A DNA stretch of 64,000 nucleotides, taken from positions 248,001 through 312,000 of the forward strand of contig JAVBLZ010000001.1 of assembly GCA_031553045.1 (NCBI GenBank). Direction: 5' to 3'. The notes under the pieces are model-generated. The model did no database searches, was not told the origin of the DNA, and saw only the letters and a program-made list of their open reading frames with translations. Positions 24,157 through 33,062 of the stretch are shown piece after piece. Position 1 is the stretch's first letter. Each line of letters starts with the position of its first letter. Both the position numbers and the translations under genes were made by a program. This DNA comes from CALXQW01 sp031553045. Its GTDB lineage: Bacteria > Verrucomicrobiota > Verrucomicrobiia > Opitutales > Intestinicryptomonadaceae.

Positions 24157-25605
24157 TTACTTTTTTTCGTAGAAGCTGTTAATTTTTGCGGCAACGTCTT
24201 TGTAATTGATGTCGCCCTTATAAATTTCTTTGTATTCTTCTATCGCCTTTGCCCTGTCGCCCATGATTTCATAAGCGGCGGCGAGTTCATAGATAATTTC
24301 TTTTTTGGTGTCTCCGGAAATGCCGACAGATTCTTTTTTTGCCGTCAAGAATTGGTCAACAGCCATATCGTATTTTTTACCAATCATGAACGCTTTGCCC
24401 AGACCAAGCAAAGACTGCAAACGCACCTTGGGGCTGCGCTGGGAAAGCTGGAATTGGCCGATAGCTTCATCAACTGCGCCGTCCTCAAAAAGCAGGACAC
24501 CAAGAGTGTATCTATAATTGAAGTCGTTGGGATAACGCTCAACCATTGCTTTTGCGGTTGCCAATTTAAACACCCTGACTTCCGCCTTCAAAGTTTCCAA
24601 CTTGGATTTTGCCGCTTCATCATTTGGGTTAGATTCCAAAGCTTTGTTGCAAACCGTAATTTGCTGGTCTTTATCTGAAACAATCAAATCTTGCTCAAGC
24701 TTTTCAAGAGCGGTATCGCCCTTGCCCATTGGCAAAGCCCTTGCCTGTTTAACATAGTCAACCGCTTCAGAAAAACGCCCCAACTGCTTAAGATTTGAAG
24801 CAATGTCTCTATAAAGGTTGATATTTTCAAGGTCATTCCCAATTTCAACTTTAAGGCGTTCAACATTTTGGTTGAGGGTATCGGCATCATTCACAAGGCG
24901 TGCCGCCTTTTCAAGATTTGCCGCATTATCGGCATCTTTAACTTTGCTTCTGAAGTCGCTATCGTCGCCCTCTTTCCAAGAATTGCTCATGGTTTTTATG
25001 ACCGCCGCCTCTTTCAAGATAGCCTGCGCCTCATTATTTGAAGGGTCTTTGCTCATGATGAGGGAAACCAAGCGCACAGCATCGTCGGCCTGCTTGTTTT
25101 TAAGGTAGATTTTACAAAGCTCTATCAAAACTTTTACGTTGCCAGGTTCCGCCGCAGCAACCGCAGAATAAAGGTCTGTGGCGGTTTGATTCAAGCCCAA
25201 TGAGGATGCCGCCTCTGCCATAACTTTGATTACGGGCGTATTCAAAGGGCATTGTGTCAAGAGTTTTTCACCCTCAGCAAGCACTTCTTTTTGCTTGCCT
25301 TTGGAAACCATCTTCTTGGCTTTTGAAGCAAAGATAGAACCGCTAAGCTTTGCCAAAAAGACAGAAACAGGATTGCCCTTGCCGAACTTTGCCCTTTGCG
25401 CCTTGCGCAAAATTTTGCGGACTTCTGCGCATGAAGGCTCTTTAGAGAGTATGTTCAAGCATACGTTGATTGCGTAACTTGGGTCTTTATCTATGGATTT
25501 TTCTGCGGTTTCCACCTGTTTAATGAGGCGTGGATCAAGGTCTTTAAGCAAGACCTCCTTTATTTGTGGTGTTTCCGCCGTTGTCGATTCTGGTTTTTCT
25601 GCCAT
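24157..25605 (-). CDS. Tetratricopeptide-repeat protein
   Basis: 482-aa helical-repeat protein without signal peptide or membrane span, hence cytoplasmic. TPR-like units with the usual A/G/Y spacing are seen near residues 140-200 (NQTATDLYSAVAAAEPGN), 285-300 and 360-475 (KAIEEYKEIYKGDINY). A lysine-rich linker (ASKAKKMVSKGKQKEVL) lies around 93-110. TPR proteins are scaffolds, so a specific partner cannot be named. It stands apart from glmM by 72 bases and has its own terminator, so it is probably an independent unit. Confidence 0.8.
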   Translation of the reverse strand: MAEKPESTTAETPQIKEVLLKDLDPRLIKQVETAEKSIDKDPSYAINVCLNILSKEPSCAEVRKILRKAQRAKFGKGNPVSVFLAKLSGSIFASKAKKMVSKGKQKEVLAEGEKLLTQCPLNTPVIKVMAEAASSLGLNQTATDLYSAVAAAEPGNVKVLIELCKIYLKNKQADDAVRLVSLIMSKDPSNNEAQAILKEAAVIKTMSNSWKEGDDSDFRSKVKDADNAANLEKAARLVNDADTLNQNVERLKVEIGNDLENINLYRDIASNLKQLGRFSEAVDYVKQARALPMGKGDTALEKLEQDLIVSDKDQQITVCNKALESNPNDEAAKSKLETLKAEVRVFKLATAKAMVERYPNDFNYRYTLGVLLFEDGAVDEAIGQFQLSQRSPKVRLQSLLGLGKAFMIGKKYDMAVDQFLTAKKESVGISGDTKKEIIYELAAAYEIMGDRAKAIEEYKEIYKGDINYKDVAAKINSFYEKK

Positions 25606-25677
25606 GTTGTCAAGTAATTCTAATTGTGAATAGTTATTAAATAAAAGTAGTGAATCTAGAGTACAATAAAGGCGGAC

Positions 25678-27003
25678 TTACTGCAAGTCATTTTCTACGC
25701 CATTTTTTAACAGCGCAAAACACTCCTCATTTAATGCCTCAGACGGGCTTTCCACAAGCAGGCGTATTTTATTTTCCGTACCTGAATAGCGCACCAAAAT
25801 TCTACCTTTATCTTTAAGCATTTCTTCACATTTTGCCATTGCTTTTGAAAGCGTTGGCGTTTGTTCAAGGGGCGTTTTACGCACAACTTTTATCGCAGAC
25901 TGACAGATAGGATAGAGTTTTACAACCTGCCTTAATTCAGAAAGCGGTTTTTTAGACCTTATTAGTATGGAAAGCAATTTTATTGCCGCAGCCAGACCGT
26001 CGCCGCAGGGCGATATGTCTGAAAATATGTAGTGCCCAGAATTTTCCCCACCCATATTGCAGGAATTTTCAATCATCATCTGCATTACCAATCTGTCGCC
26101 AATACCGCTTCTTAGAGTCTTGATACCCCTCTTTGCAAGCGCTTCATCCAAGCCAAGGTTAGATTGCAAAGTAGTTACGATTGCTTTCGACGAAAGCTCA
26201 TTTGCATCATCGCAGGCAAAGGCAATTAGCCCCATAACTTCTTCACCGGAAACTATGGAAGACTTTTCGTCGCAGACAACAAGCCTATCGCCGTCGCCGT
26301 CGTGAGCAAAGCCTATTGATGCGCCCACTTTTGCGCACATTTGCTGCATAGCCTCTGCGTGTTCGCTACCAACTTCAAAATTAATATTTTTGCCGTCGGG
26401 GGCTGCGCCTATCTCATAAAGTTCCGCGCCATAGCCCTTCAACACTTCAGAGCTTATACCCACAGTGCCGCCATGCGCCATGTCTAAAACAACCTTCATA
26501 CCCTTAAGACAACCCGCAGGCAAAAGCGTAAGCATGTGTGCTATGTATTTTGCCTTTGCGCTTGTGTCTTTTACGATTTTTGCAGCCGCCAGACTTGAAG
26601 CAAAAGCGGGCGGGGTATCCACATATTTTTCTATTTCAAGCTGAGTATCATCATCGATTTTATGCGCCTTATGGTCAAAAAACTTTATGCCGTTGTCCGT
26701 ATAAGGATTGTGGGATGCGGTAATCATGACGCCCAAAGCAGCCCCGGCCACGCGCGTACCATACGCCAAAAGCGGCGTAGAAACCGTGCCCATATCTATA
26801 ATTTCCACATTGCGCGCACCCTTGCAGAATGCGTTTTTAAGAACTTCACTCGAAGCCCTTGTGTCGCCGCCAATGACTATTTTTTTGTTTTCTTTGCCAT
26901 TCAGATAGCAGGAAGCCGACAGGCCCAGTTTTTCAAAAAAGGCCTCATTTATTTTATCGTCGCCAAACTGACCACGAATACCGTCTGTACCGAAGTATTT
27001 CAT
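25678..27003 (-). CDS. glmM: Phosphoglucosamine mutase GlmM
   Basis: Interconverts glucosamine-6-P and glucosamine-1-P for UDP-GlcNAc, hence peptidoglycan and LPS. 441 aa. Motifs: start KYFGTDGIRGQFG, the phosphoserine loop TASHNPYTDNG with Ser97, the magnesium loop DGDGDR near 236-241, and GENSGHYIF sugar-binding block. The C-terminal phosphate-binding RYSGTENKIR is present. One base separates it from a small upstream gene, in the lptD, scpA, 79-aa, glmM cluster, which links envelope synthesis with chromosome segregation. Confidence 0.94.
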   Translation of the reverse strand: MKYFGTDGIRGQFGDDKINEAFFEKLGLSASCYLNGKENKKIVIGGDTRASSEVLKNAFCKGARNVEIIDMGTVSTPLLAYGTRVAGAALGVMITASHNPYTDNGIKFFDHKAHKIDDDTQLEIEKYVDTPPAFASSLAAAKIVKDTSAKAKYIAHMLTLLPAGCLKGMKVVLDMAHGGTVGISSEVLKGYGAELYEIGAAPDGKNINFEVGSEHAEAMQQMCAKVGASIGFAHDGDGDRLVVCDEKSSIVSGEEVMGLIAFACDDANELSSKAIVTTLQSNLGLDEALAKRGIKTLRSGIGDRLVMQMMIENSCNMGGENSGHYIFSDISPCGDGLAAAIKLLSILIRSKKPLSELRQVVKLYPICQSAIKVVRKTPLEQTPTLSKAMAKCEEMLKDKGRILVRYSGTENKIRLLVESPSEALNEECFALLKNGVENDLQ

Positions 27004-27004
27004 A

Positions 27005-27244
27005 TTATTTTCTAGGTAAATTGTTTTTAATTATATCCGACAATTCTTTTGGTGAAGCCTCATCGAGGTCTTTACCTTTGCGTTTTAAAGTTTCAAAAGT
27101 TTTGATTACGGTTTCCGTCATCAAATCATGTGTTTCTTCAGTGCCGCCCATTATGGAAAATCTCTCCGCATTGGTGATGCGTTTTTCACCGTCAGAGTCT
27201 AAACCCAGACCCAACAAATGAGATTTTTGTTTTTTATTTTTCAT
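27005..27244 (-). CDS. Small conserved-looking protein of unknown function
   Basis: I start it at ATG 27244 (79 aa, beginning MKNKKQKSHLLGLGLD); a longer ORF from 27322 would run far into scpA and is unlikely. It overlaps the scpA stop by 11 bases and ends one base before glmM. The core RITNAERFSIMGGTEETHD followed by MTETVIKTFETLKRKGK is amphipathic helical. I recall similar short proteins in Opitutae genomes, but cannot verify. No membrane span or signal peptide. Position between scpA and glmM suggests a housekeeping partner. Confidence 0.75.
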   Translation of the reverse strand: MKNKKQKSHLLGLGLDSDGEKRITNAERFSIMGGTEETHDLMTETVIKTFETLKRKGKDLDEASPKELSDIIKNNLPRK

Positions 27245-28076
27245 CTTCCTCAGATAATGCCAAAGCCGCTTTCTGGTAAGATTCATCATCTTCAGAAAGC
27301 TCTGCCGAAGCTTCTTCTTCATCTATAACTTCGCAATAAATTTCATCAAAACTTGCGCTTTGTTCAAGCTTTAAGCGGCGCAATCTTGTAAGTTCAAGCA
27401 TTGCAAAAAATGTTGCCACAACGGCGGGCAAATTGCCATTCAAACTTTCCACCAAGTTTGTGAAAGTGAAAGTTTTTTCTTTTTGAGACAAGATAAACTC
27501 CATCCTGTCAGCCACAGATATATTTTCATCCGTGATTTCACCCTGCACCAATTTTTCCGAAAGGCGGCGCAAGACGGTGTTGAAAGTGTTCCAAAGTTCC
27601 ATCCTATCGACGGGTTTTATTGGTCTGTCGTCAGTTTTTTCTTTTTCTACGAGGTATCTGTCCAAATAATTTTGCCTATGCAAAATCAAATCTTCCAGAA
27701 GGCCTGCGCCCTGCTTGATTTTTTGGTATTCTAAAAGTTGTTCAACAAGCTCCCACCTTGGGTCTGTATCTTCATCATCTTCCGCTTTGGCGGAAACTTG
27801 TTCATCGAGGGGCAAAAGCATGCGGCTTTTGATATACATCAAGGTTGCCGCCATGACAAAAAATTCACCCGCAATTTCCAAAGACATATTCTCCATAGCC
27901 CTAAGCACGCCCAAATACTGCTTTGTAACCTGCTCAATGGGTATGTCGTAAATGTCTATTTCATTTTTTTTGATGAGAAACAAAAGCAAATCAAGAGGCC
28001 CTTCAAATATGTTGAGCTTCACATTCATATCGGACAAATCCGCAATGTTTTGGCTTTTTGTTTCCGTATCTGACAT
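27234..28076 (-). CDS. scpA: Segregation and condensation protein ScpA
   Basis: Kleisin subunit of the SMC-ScpAB condensin. 280 aa. The N-terminal SMC-neck-binding helix domain shows the hallmark FEGPLDLLLFLIKKNEIDIYDIPI; the C-terminal winged helix contains FFAMLELTRLRRLKLEQ near 220-240. The acidic C-terminal tail (EEEASAELSEDDESYQ) is an addition of modest length. scpB is not adjacent here. Three bases after lptD. Confidence 0.92.
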   Translation of the reverse strand: MSDTETKSQNIADLSDMNVKLNIFEGPLDLLLFLIKKNEIDIYDIPIEQVTKQYLGVLRAMENMSLEIAGEFFVMAATLMYIKSRMLLPLDEQVSAKAEDDEDTDPRWELVEQLLEYQKIKQGAGLLEDLILHRQNYLDRYLVEKEKTDDRPIKPVDRMELWNTFNTVLRRLSEKLVQGEITDENISVADRMEFILSQKEKTFTFTNLVESLNGNLPAVVATFFAMLELTRLRRLKLEQSASFDEIYCEVIDEEEASAELSEDDESYQKAALALSEEDEK

Positions 28077-28079
28077 TTT

Positions 28080-30416
28080 TTAGAATATTAAAAGGTGCAC
28101 CCTTGCGCCCACCGACAGATTGTCTTCCCTGAGAGCGCCCTTGCGATAACCCAACTGGTATTCAATAATCCAAGAGTTGCCCAGCCTTGTCCAAAGAGTA
28201 TAAACTTGGTCTGTTATATCGCCGTAGTTGTAATCATAGTGCCATCTGCCTATGAGCCTGTAATTTTCAGAAATTTTGTACTGCGCTTCCAATCCATATT
28301 GGTTGATGTAGCCGTTTAGGTACGTTGAAAAGAATGTTACCGAAGCATGATCCGCATCATGCAAGCGTATGTAGGTATTAAGCTCTGGCAAGTCCAGATA
28401 ATTTACATCTATGCGGCTGTAACCGCCCACGGTAAGCCATCTTGCGGGCGAGAGGCTAAGGTGCGTATAAAAATCGGAATAAGAAGTCCTATTCACATTT
28501 ATATACTGCCCTCTGGTGTAGTCCGGATACAGATAGGGTTGCTGCTCAAAATTAAAATCCTGATAAAAATCAAGGCGCGCCAAAGTGCGTGAGCCGTAGC
28601 CATCGCTATCTCTTGTCTGCAAGATATTTTCCAGACCCATGCGCAAAGTGTTTGTGTCTGTAAGCAAATCCGTATTTCTTTGCAAACCCAAATCCAACAT
28701 GGACGGATAAGAAGAAAACGCCAGAGTGTCTATCTGCGGAATCCTATCCAAGCCCTGCGACGCCGACGGTATGTAGCGGTAACTCATCACAGGGCGTAGA
28801 TTATGGCGTAAGCCGTCTATATTCATAGTTTGGCTGGTATAATCCCAAGTGCCCCAAACGTCCATCTGGGCGTCAAAACCAAACTGACCGAGCATTCTGG
28901 TATAGTCCGAAGATTTGCCGTAGGCGTCTGCATAATGCGTAACCCTTACGCCCAAGATAGGCGTAATACTGCTCCAAGAATTGAAGCTTATTGGTCTGGA
29001 TATGCCGTAGAAAGCGTCTATGCGCTTGCTTGTTGTCAGGGCGTTTGAGTTGTAAGGGTCAAACTCCCTGTAATAACCCACCGATACAAATGCGTCATGA
29101 TAAAGCTTTATGCCAAAAGGGTCTGTGGGCTGCATATCAAAGCGCAATTCAGGCAGACGCTGCTGCACAATCTCCCAATCGTTGGGTTGGAATCTTGAAA
29201 ATGCGCTTATGTTGAAAAAGCTTCCGTAATAGACAAGCTCTCCAAAATTGTCTGGAATTTGATTGTCGTAAAAATCATCAGGACGAAAATCTCTGAGCGT
29301 GTGCTGGTCTTTCCAGTAATATAATTGCCCTGTGAGAATCACAGAATCGCCGAATGTCTGCATGTGTTTTCCGTTTATAAAAAACCTGTCAGACTGCACT
29401 TGCCTGCCCAAATCGTCATAACCCCTCACCCCGTCGGAGGCGCCGTCATTTATAAAGCCCGCCTGCCAAGAACCCACAATGTTTGTGAATGAGCTTGTAT
29501 AATTGTAATTTGCAGCAGGGCCCACCAAAACCGAACGCTTTGAATAGTAGTCTAACAAAATGCCCGGGTCTATATAATCTAAACCAGTGTAATAAACGGT
29601 ATCTCTGATATAAAAGCCGTAGTCGCCATTGTATCCAGGTTGTATATCAAGCATAAACGGCGGACGCGTAAAGTTGTCATGAGAAACGTAAGGCAAATAA
29701 AAGAAGGGAACTTGACCTATGCGGAATGTGGTATCCTCCAACTCAAGCGTTGTGGTTTCCGGAGTGTATGTCATTTTGTCCGCCTGCATGTTTATGGAGA
29801 ACATATCGGGCTGACCCACTATCACCGAAGTTGAGTCTGAAGTTATAGTCTGCTTTGTGCCCGCAACATTATTTGCCTCAATAAAAAGCGGAGAATGGCC
29901 CAGACGCAATTTTTCAGCGCTTATGGAATTTTCGTCTGTTTTGAGTTTAAGTTCGTTAGACACCATGCGCAGATAGTCTTGAGATATGCGCACGTCTCCT
30001 GAAGCCGTCGCCAAAGATTCCGTACCAGAGTATTCAATTTTATCGGCGTCTAATTCAAAATTTTTATCTTTAATTTTTGCGCTTCCACTGGCGATAATCT
30101 TGGCTTTATTTTCACCCTCATAATCCATCTTATCGGCACTTAGTTCAGGATGGCTTGTCTGCAACCTGCCGAAGCTTTGGGCTTTGAGCTTGGCAGCTTC
30201 TTTGTCGGAAATTGGAGCCGCCGAAGATTCCGCCGCAGGCGCAGCCGCATTTTCTTGTTTTGTGGGTATGTCAAAGCTGGGTCTGTCAAAGTCCACCATC
30301 TTGGAGCGTTCCGAACTTTGAGCATAAATATTACCAAGCACGACACAAAAAGCCACACCCGTGCAAAGAAAGCATTTCTTAAAAATTTTCACCCAAACAT
30401 TTTTATTGTCGCCCAA
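28080..30416 (-). CDS. lptD: LPS-assembly outer-membrane protein LptD
   Basis: Outer-membrane protein that inserts LPS; about 770 aa. After a signal peptide (FKKCFLCTGVAFCVVLGNIYAQ) and a low-complexity Ala/Ser/Glu linker comes an LptA-like beta-jellyroll (SADKMDYEGENKAKIIASGS, DADKIEYSG), then a beta barrel rich in Tyr and Phe from about 260 to the end, finishing with the terminal strand LSVGARVHLLIF. The open frame begins with TTG at 30416; GTG at 30392 gives a more standard signal peptide and may be the true start. The mature part has no Cys, so the disulfide maturation known in E. coli cannot occur. Divergent from murJ. Confidence 0.88.
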   Translation of the reverse strand: MGDNKNVWVKIFKKCFLCTGVAFCVVLGNIYAQSSERSKMVDFDRPSFDIPTKQENAAAPAAESSAAPISDKEAAKLKAQSFGRLQTSHPELSADKMDYEGENKAKIIASGSAKIKDKNFELDADKIEYSGTESLATASGDVRISQDYLRMVSNELKLKTDENSISAEKLRLGHSPLFIEANNVAGTKQTITSDSTSVIVGQPDMFSINMQADKMTYTPETTTLELEDTTFRIGQVPFFYLPYVSHDNFTRPPFMLDIQPGYNGDYGFYIRDTVYYTGLDYIDPGILLDYYSKRSVLVGPAANYNYTSSFTNIVGSWQAGFINDGASDGVRGYDDLGRQVQSDRFFINGKHMQTFGDSVILTGQLYYWKDQHTLRDFRPDDFYDNQIPDNFGELVYYGSFFNISAFSRFQPNDWEIVQQRLPELRFDMQPTDPFGIKLYHDAFVSVGYYREFDPYNSNALTTSKRIDAFYGISRPISFNSWSSITPILGVRVTHYADAYGKSSDYTRMLGQFGFDAQMDVWGTWDYTSQTMNIDGLRHNLRPVMSYRYIPSASQGLDRIPQIDTLAFSSYPSMLDLGLQRNTDLLTDTNTLRMGLENILQTRDSDGYGSRTLARLDFYQDFNFEQQPYLYPDYTRGQYINVNRTSYSDFYTHLSLSPARWLTVGGYSRIDVNYLDLPELNTYIRLHDADHASVTFFSTYLNGYINQYGLEAQYKISENYRLIGRWHYDYNYGDITDQVYTLWTRLGNSWIIEYQLGYRKGALREDNLSVGARVHLLIF

Positions 30417-30487
30417 CCGTAAAACAAGCTTTTATTTAGCTTACTCTTGATTTTTCTGAAAAAAGGCAGATTATACGCTGATTTGAT

Positions 30488-32023
30488 ATGCAATTAGGAG
30501 CAACATTTAAGAATATTTCTAAAGTGGCAACCGCCACTATGGGTTCTAGGGTTTTGGGGCTGGTAAGAGACCAGATTACTTTTGCAATTTTAGGGGTAAG
30601 CGCCATAGGTTCAGGTTTTTTATTCGCATTCAATTTGCCTAACTTATTCAGACGCCTAATGGGCGAGGGGGCGCTCACAAGCTCCATGATACCTGTGCTT
30701 ACAAGCACTCTGCATAAAGATGGGCAAGAAGCCGCCTTTGAATTTATAAATAAAATCTTTACCCGCACATTTGTAGTTTTGTTTTTTCTCACACTTTTGG
30801 GTATAGCATTATCTCTTTTTGCCTATCAGCTTGCAAGTACGGAGCGTTACGTGCTAAGCGGTTTATTTTCGATATTTCTTTTGCCCTACATGATACTCAT
30901 CTGCCTTGCGGCGGTGCTTTCCGGGGCGCTCAATACGCTGGGTATTTTTGGTGCGCCCTCGGTGGGTCCAATACTTCTAAACGCCTGCATGATAGCGGCT
31001 TTGCTGATAGGCGACTATATTTTCCCCGACGATTTGCAAAGCGTAATATATGTAGTATGCGGCGGCGTACTTTTGGGAGGGCTTTGTCAACTGGGCTTGC
31101 CCGCCTACTATCTCTATAAAAAAGGCTGGCGATACAAAATAAATTTTGCCTCCAGCCCTGAACTTTCTGAGCTTATCAAACTCTTTCTGCCAGCCTTGGC
31201 GGGCTCTGCAATAATACAGATAAACATTGTAGTTTCAAAGCTCTTTGCGGTTTATATAGACGATGCGGCAATGTCTGTAATATATATAAGCAACCGCCTT
31301 GTAGAGCTGCCTTTGGGCGTCTTTGCGGTAACAATTTCGACAGTTTATTTCCCAAAGCTTTCACTGCTCAGCCATAATAAAGATTCCAAAGGTTTTCTTG
31401 CGGAGTACAGACGGGGGCTGATTACAACTATGGCAATCACCATACCCGCCGTATTTGGTTTGGTGGTTTTAAGCAAAGACATTCTTGCCCTGCTCTTTCA
31501 ATGGGGCGCTTTTGATATTGACGACGTAAATTTGTGCGTGCCAATCCTAATTGCCAGTGTGATAGGCATGCCCTTTTACTCCGTGGTAACCTTTGCCACA
31601 AAGGGCTTTCACTCAAACAAAGACACAAAAACCCCCATGCGAATTTCTATCGTGGGCTTTGTTACAAACATAGCTTTTTGTCTTATATTGATGTTTGAAT
31701 TTAAGGCGCTGGGTCTGGCTCTGGCAAACGTTCTGGCGGCGGCACTGCAGTCTGTATTGCTCGTGTACTTATTCGCAAAAAGCAAAGGCACGATACAAGG
31801 GTTTTCATGCAACGTAAAAATTATTGCGGCTTCGGCTATCATGGCATTTTTTACTTGGGTGATGAAGTTGGGGTTTGAGCAAGTTTTGTCTGGCAAAATT
31901 TTATACTTAACAAACTGCACGGTTTTGATAGCTTTTGGCATAGTAATATACATTGTTGCCCTAAAACTCTTGGGGTTTGAGCAAATGAACGAACTTACAA
32001 AACTTTTGAAAAGACGCAAATAA
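30488..32023 (+). CDS. murJ: Lipid II flippase MurJ (MviN family)
   Basis: Inner-membrane flippase for lipid II; 511 aa with about 14 hydrophobic segments. Typical MurJ features: N-terminal SKVATATMGSRVLGLVRDQ, then NLPNLFRRLMGEGALTSSMI, in which the conserved Arg residues are needed for transport, and a mid-protein NIVVSKLFA block. The 71 bases shared with divergent lptD may hold a promoter (TTGATT with TTATA 17-18 bases on). One base separates its stop from hemE. Confidence 0.93.
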   Translation: MQLGATFKNISKVATATMGSRVLGLVRDQITFAILGVSAIGSGFLFAFNLPNLFRRLMGEGALTSSMIPVLTSTLHKDGQEAAFEFINKIFTRTFVVLFFLTLLGIALSLFAYQLASTERYVLSGLFSIFLLPYMILICLAAVLSGALNTLGIFGAPSVGPILLNACMIAALLIGDYIFPDDLQSVIYVVCGGVLLGGLCQLGLPAYYLYKKGWRYKINFASSPELSELIKLFLPALAGSAIIQINIVVSKLFAVYIDDAAMSVIYISNRLVELPLGVFAVTISTVYFPKLSLLSHNKDSKGFLAEYRRGLITTMAITIPAVFGLVVLSKDILALLFQWGAFDIDDVNLCVPILIASVIGMPFYSVVTFATKGFHSNKDTKTPMRISIVGFVTNIAFCLILMFEFKALGLALANVLAAALQSVLLVYLFAKSKGTIQGFSCNVKIIAASAIMAFFTWVMKLGFEQVLSGKILYLTNCTVLIAFGIVIYIVALKLLGFEQMNELTKLLKRRK

Positions 32024-32024
32024 C

Positions 32025-33062
32025 ATGGATTCCAGAGAACTATTTCACGCAACACTAGCCGGCATAAAGTGCATTAGACCCCCATTTTGGATGATGAGGC
32101 AAGCCGGCAGGTATCTGCCTGAGTATAGACAACTCAAGGCGGAACATGGGTTTCTGGGCTTGGTAAAAAATCCTGAACTTTCGCTTGAAGTCGCCCTTCA
32201 GCCCATGAGGCGTTTTGATTTTGACTGCGCCATTTTATTTTCCGACATCCTTGTTGTTTCAGAAGCCTTGGGGCTTCCCTACACTTTCAAAGACGGCGGC
32301 GGCATAATGCTTGAAAAAACAATTTTATCTGAATCAGACATAGACAAACTCCCGCCTGCTGAAATTGTGCGTGAAAAACTTTCCTACGTTTCTCAAAGCT
32401 TAAAGCTTTTGAGAAAAGCCCTGCCGCAAAAAGCGCTGCTTGGGTTTTCTGCGTCGCCATTTACGCTTGCTTCATACATGGTGGAGGGCGGGTCTAGTGC
32501 GGACGGTTTTTCAAAATTTAAGAATTTCCGCAATGAAAACCCATTGGCTTTCGCCAAACTTATGGATAAACTTGCGCTTGTCATACAGGAATACGCCTCA
32601 ATGCAGATGGAATGCGGCATAGATGCCATACAGCTTTTTGACTCCAACGCCCAGTATATAGAGGCGGATAAGTATGAGTCGCTTTCGGGGCGTTGGCTTG
32701 CCCAGATACTTGAAAATATTGGCGGACGCATGCGCACGATAGTCTATGCAAAGGGTATGAGCAACCGCTTTGCCGAGCTTGCCCCCATGGGTGCAGACGC
32801 ATATTCTTTGGATTCTTCGGCAAGATTATCGCACATAATGCTCACCTGGAAAGCTCCATACGCCTTGCAAGGCAATTTGGACGAAAAACTTTTGTCTGAT
32901 GCCAACCCTGAAAAAGTCAGGGCTGAAACTTTAAAAATTTTGGACGATATGTCGCCCTTGGGCAGGCATATTTTTAATCTTGGGCACGGCATACTTCCTG
33001 ACGCAAAAATAGAAAATGTTGAGGCCATGTGTGAAGTCGTAAAAAATTATGGAACTAAGTAG
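32025..33062 (+). CDS. hemE: Uroporphyrinogen decarboxylase HemE
   Basis: Decarboxylates uroporphyrinogen III to coproporphyrinogen III in haem synthesis. 345 aa. Signature RPPFWMMRQAGRYLPEYR near residues 18-35, then catalytic-site segments FDFDCAILFSDILVV and GFSASPFTLASYMVEGG, and LGHGILPD near the end. Overlaps hemN by 14 bases, so the two successive pathway steps are translationally linked. Confidence 0.95.
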   Translation: MDSRELFHATLAGIKCIRPPFWMMRQAGRYLPEYRQLKAEHGFLGLVKNPELSLEVALQPMRRFDFDCAILFSDILVVSEALGLPYTFKDGGGIMLEKTILSESDIDKLPPAEIVREKLSYVSQSLKLLRKALPQKALLGFSASPFTLASYMVEGGSSADGFSKFKNFRNENPLAFAKLMDKLALVIQEYASMQMECGIDAIQLFDSNAQYIEADKYESLSGRWLAQILENIGGRMRTIVYAKGMSNRFAELAPMGADAYSLDSSARLSHIMLTWKAPYALQGNLDEKLLSDANPEKVRAETLKILDDMSPLGRHIFNLGHGILPDAKIENVEAMCEVVKNYGTK

